A stretch of DNA of 64,000 nt from an uncultured Verrucomicrobia subdivision 3 bacterium (GTDB taxonomy: Bacteria; Verrucomicrobiota; Verrucomicrobiia; Limisphaerales; DASXHY01). The stretch covers positions 37,496-101,495 of the forward strand of contig CALBZA010000006.1 of NCBI GenBank assembly GCA_937890005.1, given 5' to 3'. Below are positions 59,121-64,000 of the stretch, piece after piece. The translations under genes and the position numbers were made by a program. Every line of letters begins with the position of its first letter. Positions within the stretch are counted from its first letter, which is position 1. Below the pieces are notes generated by a model that was not told the DNA's origin, did not search any database, and saw only the letters and a list, made by a program, of their open reading frames with translations.

Positions 59121-61244
59121 ATGGCAGACAAACGTAAGAAAGACGCAAACCAACTGGACCTCGGGATGGGCGGAAAGCAGCCGCATGACGCTGCCAGCCT
59201 GGCAGAGAAAAACGCGGGCCAAAACGGAAAAGACCACAACGAAGTCGTGGCGGAAGCCGTTCCCGCAAACCTGGTTCATGCGCCGTTCAGCCCCAAAAAG
59301 ATCGAGCTGCCGCTGCATCGCCGGATCAACACCAGCTTCCTGGAATACGCCAGCTACGTCATTCGTGACCGCGCGATTCCGCATCTCGCCGACGGCTTGA
59401 AGCCGGTGCAGCGACGCATTCTTTGGGCGCTTCATCAGAACGACGACGGCCGGTTCATCAAGGTCGCCAATCTCGTCGGTGACACGATGAAGTATCATCC
59501 GCACGGCGACGCCGCGATCGGTGATGCACTCGTGGTGCTGGCCAACAAACGTTACCTGATCGAAGGCCAGGGAAACTTCGGAAACATTTTCACCGGCGAT
59601 CCTGCCGCCGCTCCGCGTTACATCGAATGCCGCCTGACCGAACTGGCGCGAACGGAACTGTTCAACGATGAAATCACCGAGTTCGTTCCGAGCTACGATG
59701 GTCGTAACAAAGAGCCGGTCACGCTGCCGTCCAAGCTGCCGTTGACTCTGATGCTCGGCGCGGAGGGCATTGCCGTCGGTCTTTCCGCCCGCATTCTTCC
59801 GCACAATTTCCCCGAGCTGCTTGAAGCGCAGATCGCGATCCTGAAAAAGCAGCCGTTCAAGTGTCTCCCTGATTTCCAGACCGGCGGGTTGATGGACGCG
59901 CGCGATTATCAGGACGGCAAGGGCAGCGTGAAGGTGCGCGCCAAGATCAAGGTGAAGGACGATGCCACGGTGGTGATCAAGGAGATCCCACCGACGACCA
60001 CGACCGAATCGCTCATCGCGTCGATCGAAGACGCCGTTCGCAAGGGCAAGCTGAAGGTGAAGTCGATCAACGATTTCACTTCGGAAGATGTTGAGATCGA
60101 AATCCGCTGCCCGCAGGGAGTCGATCCGGAGAAGCTCGTCGATGCGCTGTATGCGTTCACCGCCTGCGAAGTTTCGATTTCCAGCCGGATCATTGTCATC
60201 AAGAACAATCGCCCGGTGGAAATGACCGTGAGCGAGGTTCTGCGTGAGAACACCGATCAGCTGGTGGAAATTCTGAAGCGCGAGCTGGAGTTGAAGATCA
60301 AGAAGCTGGAGGACGAACTTCATTTCCGCACGCTCGAACGCATCTTCATTGAGGAACGGATTTACAAGAAGATCGAGCAGTGCAAAACGAACGAGGCGGT
60401 TTTCGCCGCGGTGTACGAAGGCTTCAAACCGTTCCGCAAACAGATGTATCGCGATCTCACCGATCCCGATGTCGAGAAGCTCCTCAGCGTTCGCATCCGC
60501 CGCATTTCGTTGTTCGACATCAACAAACACCGCGAGGAAACCGACAAGGTCAAAGCGGATCTTGAGGAGACGCGGAAGAATCTCAAGAACCTGATCAAGT
60601 ATGCGATCGGGCATCTGGAGGCGTTGCTGGAGAAATACGGTCCCCAATACCCGCGTCTTACCACCAAATCCGCGCGCCACGAGGAAGTCGATGTGAAGGC
60701 GGTGGCGTTCAAGGCCTTCAAGGTTTCCTACGATCGCGAGTCCGGTTACGTCGGCTACAAGGTCGGCGGCGAGGAATTCAAGATGGACTGCACGAAGTTC
60801 GACAAGCTGCTGCTGGTCTTCAAGGACGGCACCTACAAGGTGGTCGAACTGCCCGAGAAACTGTTCGTTGGTCCGGACGTGGTGTATTGCGCCCTGCCCG
60901 ACCGGGACGCCGTGTTTACCTGCGCCTACACGGATCGCAACGCGAGTTACCTCAAGCGCTTCACCTTCGGCGGCACGATCACGAACAAGGTTTACAACTG
61001 CATCCCCGAGAAGTCGCGCATCCTGTTCTTCGCGCCGGGCACGCCCAAGGTGCTTTATGTGCGCTACAAACCCGCTCCGCATCAGAAGATCAGCCAGCAA
61101 ACCTGCGATCCGAGCGAGGTGGAAGTGAAGAGCCCGAAAACGCGCGGACGACAGATCTCGATCAAGGACATCAGCTCCGTTACAGCAGAACCGACCCGCG
61201 GCTGGGACGACAAGGCGACAACGACGAAGATCATGTTCGCCTGA
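59121..61244 (+). CDS. parC: Type IIA DNA topoisomerase subunit A (ParC-like)
   Basis: 707 aa from ATG 59121 (a TTG at 59100 is in frame). DNA breakage/rejoining subunit: LPLHRRINTSFLEYASYVIR, DGLKPVQRRILWAL, GDTMKYHPHGDAAIGDALVV, catalytic Tyr167 in AAAPRYIECRLTEL. A long coiled coil spans about 370-500 (LKRELELKIKKLEDELHFRT). The C-terminal domain is short and lacks a GyrA box (QRRGGKG), so relaxation/decatenation (Topo IV) is more likely than supercoiling. Shorter than GyrA (about 800-900 aa). The B subunit gene is not in the window. An extended, charged N-terminal lead of ~60 residues is unusual. Confidence 0.9.
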   Translation: MADKRKKDANQLDLGMGGKQPHDAASLAEKNAGQNGKDHNEVVAEAVPANLVHAPFSPKKIELPLHRRINTSFLEYASYVIRDRAIPHLADGLKPVQRRILWALHQNDDGRFIKVANLVGDTMKYHPHGDAAIGDALVVLANKRYLIEGQGNFGNIFTGDPAAAPRYIECRLTELARTELFNDEITEFVPSYDGRNKEPVTLPSKLPLTLMLGAEGIAVGLSARILPHNFPELLEAQIAILKKQPFKCLPDFQTGGLMDARDYQDGKGSVKVRAKIKVKDDATVVIKEIPPTTTTESLIASIEDAVRKGKLKVKSINDFTSEDVEIEIRCPQGVDPEKLVDALYAFTACEVSISSRIIVIKNNRPVEMTVSEVLRENTDQLVEILKRELELKIKKLEDELHFRTLERIFIEERIYKKIEQCKTNEAVFAAVYEGFKPFRKQMYRDLTDPDVEKLLSVRIRRISLFDINKHREETDKVKADLEETRKNLKNLIKYAIGHLEALLEKYGPQYPRLTTKSARHEEVDVKAVAFKAFKVSYDRESGYVGYKVGGEEFKMDCTKFDKLLLVFKDGTYKVVELPEKLFVGPDVVYCALPDRDAVFTCAYTDRNASYLKRFTFGGTITNKVYNCIPEKSRILFFAPGTPKVLYVRYKPAPHQKISQQTCDPSEVEVKSPKTRGRQISIKDISSVTAEPTRGWDDKATTTKIMFA

Positions 61245-61298
61245 AGAATCCGACAGCAGGGGCCGAAAAGCTCCTCGGTCAGGTTCCGAACTAAATTC

Positions 61299-61363
61299 AC
61301 CGCCGAGGCGCAGAGACGCAGAGAAACTTTATTCTTTGCTCTGCGTCTCGGCGTCCCGGCGGT
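61299..61363. repeat. Large inverted repeat after the topoisomerase gene
   Basis: ACCGCCGAGGCGCAGAGACG followed by CAGAGAAA pairs with TTTGCTCTGCGTCTCGGCGT followed by CCCGGCGGT, with a few mismatches and a 9-nt loop. It begins 55 bp after the stop codon. It resembles a dispersed palindromic unit; it may also act as terminator or 3' stabiliser. Confidence 0.6.
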
Positions 61364-61487
61364 TGTTCCAAAGCCTTTAACTGTCTTCGTTCCTTCTGTG
61401 CGCCTTTCGCCCAAAGCCTTAAGCCTAATCGCCTTCCCTTATTTTCAGACTGGCGCAATCTTCCCAGACCTTTAGAGTTCATGCGTT

Positions 61488-62390
61488 ATGAACCGAAACT
61501 GGCACCGCGCCCTTTTTGTGGCCTTCTCCGCCGCATCGCTGATTTTCCCCGCTGCCGCCCATTGCGCCACGGTGGAGATCGTGTCGTCAGAGGTGATTCC
61601 CGCCCCCGCTCCGCCAGCGCAAGGAGTGCAGCCCGGCAAGCCGCTTTCCGTCGATGACTTCCTGAAATGGGATGCTGAAACGAAGGAAGCAATCGCAACC
61701 AACGATGTAATCGAAACGCAGTTTTCATTCTGGCTGACGAACGTTTCCACGTTCGACGTCACAATCAACGGCGTCGGAACCTCCTGCGGTTGCACCGCGG
61801 CCCGTCTTCCCAGCCAGCCCTGGACTCTTCCCCCCGGTTCGAACGGTGTCATCAATGTGACGATGAACCTGGCCAACAAATCCGGCACCATCACGAAGAC
61901 GGTCACGGTGAGCACCGACAAGGGATCCAAGATGTTGTTCGTCCGTTCCATCATTCTGCCACCGGCGGCAGGGCAGATGACCGGGAACGAACGTCAGAGC
62001 AACCAGATGATTGCGCTGGCCGACCGGCAGGCGGTTTTCCGCGGCGATTGCGCGCGTTGTCATGCCGACACCAGGGACAAGCTCGGCAAGGAACTTTACG
62101 CCTCCGTCTGCGGCGTCTGTCACGAGGCCGAACATCGCGCCTCGATGGTTCCGAACCTCCGCGAGCTCAAGCAGCCGACCAATGCTGAGTACTGGCGCAA
62201 CTGGATCACAAAAGGAAAACCCGGCACGCTCATGCCCGCGTTTTCCGAAAAGGAAGGCGGCATTTTGAACGATGCGCAGATCGAATCACTCGTGAAATAT
62301 CTCACCGAAGCGATCCCTTCGAAGCCCGCTCAAGCCGCTTCCGCCACACCCGCTCAAACCGCCATTCCACGTCCTCAACCGGCTCACTGA
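61488..62390 (+). CDS. DUF1573 - cytochrome c fusion protein, periplasmic
   Basis: 300 aa. Signal peptide (HRALFVAFSAASLIFPAAAH). Residues about 55-160 are a DUF1573 domain (immunoglobulin-like: FSFWLTNVSTFDVTINGVGT, then SCGCTAARLP and LPPGSNGVINVTMNLANKSG). Residues about 180-275 carry two haem motifs, CARCH (188-192) and CGVCH (208-212), only 16 residues apart, with likely axial Met249 in TLMPAFSE and a cytochrome-type C-terminal helix. The Ala/Pro-rich tail (280-300) is unstructured. Likely role in electron transfer; whether both motifs bind haem is open. Monocistronic between parC and xylA. Confidence 0.85.
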   Translation: MNRNWHRALFVAFSAASLIFPAAAHCATVEIVSSEVIPAPAPPAQGVQPGKPLSVDDFLKWDAETKEAIATNDVIETQFSFWLTNVSTFDVTINGVGTSCGCTAARLPSQPWTLPPGSNGVINVTMNLANKSGTITKTVTVSTDKGSKMLFVRSIILPPAAGQMTGNERQSNQMIALADRQAVFRGDCARCHADTRDKLGKELYASVCGVCHEAEHRASMVPNLRELKQPTNAEYWRNWITKGKPGTLMPAFSEKEGGILNDAQIESLVKYLTEAIPSKPAQAASATPAQTAIPRPQPAH

Positions 62391-62555
62391 CGCTGTCGGG
62401 CCGGGATTTATGGATGATACTCTGATTGGCAGCAAAATCTGTCGTTTCGGCTTAAAAAGCTGATTGCTTTCCTCGCGATGCTGTCAGCATGCTCCGTAGG
62501 CTCGTGATGTTTTCGAACTGTTCATGAGCCGGATCAACTGACTGCTCAAATTCAC

Positions 62556-63869
62556 ATGCGCACTGCATTCAAAGACGTTTCAAAAATTCGTTTCGAAGGA
62601 CCGAAATCCAGGAATCCCCTGGCTTTCAAACACTACAACCCCGACCAGAAGATCGAAGGCAAGACGATGCGCGATCACCTGCGCTTTTCGGTCGTTTACT
62701 GGCACACCTTCCGCGGAACCGGCTCCGATCCGTTCGGCCCCGGCACCGCCATCCGGCCGTGGGATGATGGTTCGAACTCGGTGAAGAATGCCCAGAACCG
62801 TGCGCGTGTTGCATTCGAGTTCATTGAAAAACTCGGCGCCCCCTTTTACGCGTTCCACGACCGCGACGTCGCTCCGGAAGGACGCAATCTCAAGGAAACC
62901 AACGCGAACCTCGACGCGGTCGTGAAGGTGTTGAAGGAAGAACAGAAGCGCACAGGCATCCGCCTGCTCTGGGGCACTGCAAATCTCTTTTCCAATCCGC
63001 GCTTCGTTCATGGCGCCGGCACCAGCTGCAATGCGGACGTCTTTGCCTACGCCGCCGCGCAGGTGAAGAAGGCGCTCGAAGTGACGCACGAACTCAAGGG
63101 CGAAGGCTACGTTTTCTGGGGCGGTCGCGAAGGTTATTCCACGCTTCTCAACACCGACATGAAGCGCGAACAGGAGCACCTGGCGAAGCTTCTCCACATG
63201 GCCGTCGATTACAAGAAGCAGATCGGCTTCAAAGGCCAGTTCTACATCGAGCCGAAGCCGAAGGAACCGACCAAGCATCAATATGATTCCGATGCAGCCG
63301 CGTGCCTGAACTTCCTCCGCGAGTTCGGATTGCTCGAACATTTCAAGCTGAACATCGAAACCAACCATGCCACGCTCGCCGGCCACACCATGCAGCATGA
63401 ACTCGAAGTTGCGGGAGCCGCCGGCGCTCTCGGTTCCATCGACGCCAACACCGGTGACGAACTGCTTGGATGGGACACCGACCAGTTCCCGACGAACGTT
63501 TATCTGACCGCCTACACGATGTTGAGCGTGTTGAAGTATGGCGGCTTCACAACCGGCGGCGTGAACTTCGACGCAAAGGTTCGCCGCGAAAGCTTCGAAC
63601 CGATCGATCTTTTCCATGCACATGTCGGCGGCATGGACGCCTTTGCGCGCGGACTTAAGATCGCTGCTGCGATCCGCAAGGACGGCCGTCTGGCGGATTT
63701 TGTGAAACAGCGCTACAGCAGCTGGGACAGCGGCATCGGCGCGAAGATCGAGAAAGGCCAGATCACGATGGCCGAACTCGAAGCCTACATTCTGAAGAAA
63801 GGCGACGCGTCGCCGAACACCAGCGGACGCCAGGAATTCCTCGAGAACCTGATCAACGAGTTCATCTGA
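62556..63869 (+). CDS. xylA: Xylose isomerase
   Basis: Converts D-xylose to D-xylulose (also glucose to fructose in vitro). 437 aa, class II length. Catalytic and metal motifs: AFHDRDVAPEG (His and Asp), VFWGGREGYSTLLNTDMKRE, FYIEPKPKEPTKHQYDSD (Glu, Lys), KLNIETNHATLAGH (Glu, His), GSIDANTGD (Asp) and NFDAKVRRES. Metal-dependent tetramer in the cytoplasm. No xylB or transporter gene follows in the window; a strong terminator closes the unit, so it is transcribed alone or with upstream genes. Confidence 0.97.
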   Translation: MRTAFKDVSKIRFEGPKSRNPLAFKHYNPDQKIEGKTMRDHLRFSVVYWHTFRGTGSDPFGPGTAIRPWDDGSNSVKNAQNRARVAFEFIEKLGAPFYAFHDRDVAPEGRNLKETNANLDAVVKVLKEEQKRTGIRLLWGTANLFSNPRFVHGAGTSCNADVFAYAAAQVKKALEVTHELKGEGYVFWGGREGYSTLLNTDMKREQEHLAKLLHMAVDYKKQIGFKGQFYIEPKPKEPTKHQYDSDAAACLNFLREFGLLEHFKLNIETNHATLAGHTMQHELEVAGAAGALGSIDANTGDELLGWDTDQFPTNVYLTAYTMLSVLKYGGFTTGGVNFDAKVRRESFEPIDLFHAHVGGMDAFARGLKIAAAIRKDGRLADFVKQRYSSWDSGIGAKIEKGQITMAELEAYILKKGDASPNTSGRQEFLENLINEFI

Positions 63870-63898
63870 GAAATCAAAATCGAAAAGCTCTCGACATC

Positions 63899-63926
63899 AA
63901 ACCGCGGCAGCAACCTGCCGCGGTTT
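63899..63926 (+). terminator. Rho-independent terminator of xylA
   Basis: Perfect 12-bp stem AAACCGCGGCAG / CTGCCGCGGTTT with loop CAAC, followed by TTATTTTCC. 30 bp after the stop codon. Confidence 0.9.
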
Positions 63927-64000
63927 TTATTTTCCGTTTTTCTTAGCCCGACTTCCGCTATTCGACTGCGAAAGTGACGAATTTTAGGATCTTTTGGATC

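Noticed and set aside
59082..61100. 672-codon minus-strand frame over the topoisomerase gene
   Set aside because: Mirror of the conserved parC coding frame; no start signal or motif.
1..64000. tRNA, rRNA, CRISPR, transposase or prophage genes
   Set aside because: I looked on both strands and found no cloverleaf, no regularly spaced direct repeats, and no mobile-element protein motifs; faint tRNAs could still be missed by eye.

Overview
The window is a 64 kb chromosomal segment, roughly 55-60 % GC, coding on both strands with short intergenic gaps. Gene content and style point to a free-living, flagellated Gram-negative member of the Verrucomicrobiota (my best guess is a Limisphaerales/Pedosphaera-like lineage; this is inference from gene content, with no rRNA gene to confirm it). 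Supporting traits are a giant autotransporter-associated repeat protein, a eukaryote-type glutamine synthetase II, MglA/roadblock proteins, a long-form IspH, a DUF1573-cytochrome c fusion, an outer-membrane porin leading a pst operon, and palindromic intergenic repeats. I see no tRNA, rRNA, CRISPR array, transposase, integrase or prophage gene.

Layout. 1-4.6 kb: TetR - RND adaptor - RND pump operon with a TetR-type operator. 4.7-11.2 kb: secreted autotransporter-associated repeat protein of about 2155 aa. 11.5-14.8 kb: ispH, dgt, a membrane-anchored protein. 14.9-20.4 kb: a three-gene signalling block (PAS sensor kinase with pseudo-receiver, REC-HD-GYP protein, hybrid sensor kinase). 20.7-26.6 kb: flagellar filament genes (FliT-like, fliS, FlgM-like, lipoprotein, fliD, two flagellins) with three matching sigma-28-type promoters. 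27.0-28.6 kb: SGNH esterase and uppP. 28.8-34.1 kb: a divergent small-GTPase block (REC-DUF4388 regulator, short roadblock-like protein, hypothetical protein; then a 652-aa roadblock protein with a duplicated unknown domain, MglA GTPase, MglB-like roadblock protein). Its plus-strand operon starts at a promoter resembling the flagellin ones. 34.1-40.4 kb: nifS and assimilatory sulfate reduction (cysI, cysH, cysD, cysN). 40.4-44.8 kb: an exonuclease-DNA ligase fusion and a TPR protein. 45-49.5 kb: nitrogen genes (glnII, glnK-amt, each with a sigma-54 promoter), enclosing a miniature kinase/PP2C pair. 49.8-51.8 kb: KimA-like potassium importer behind a c-di-AMP (ydaO) riboswitch. 51.9-58.0 kb: porin-pstSCAB-phoU phosphate operon with a Pho-box-like array. 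59.1-64 kb: type IIA topoisomerase A subunit, DUF1573-cytochrome c protein, xylose isomerase.

How it fits together. Much of the window is nutrient acquisition under recognisable global control: nitrogen by sigma-54, phosphate by a PhoB-type site, potassium by c-di-AMP, sulfur assimilation from a strong sigma-70-type promoter. The other theme is motility and signalling: filament genes lie between a c-di-GMP/phosphorelay block and a GTPase/roadblock block. The most interesting candidate for an undescribed system is that GTPase block, together with its sigma-28-like promoter. Second is the 127-residue kinase-like protein overlapping or abutting a PP2C phosphatase gene.
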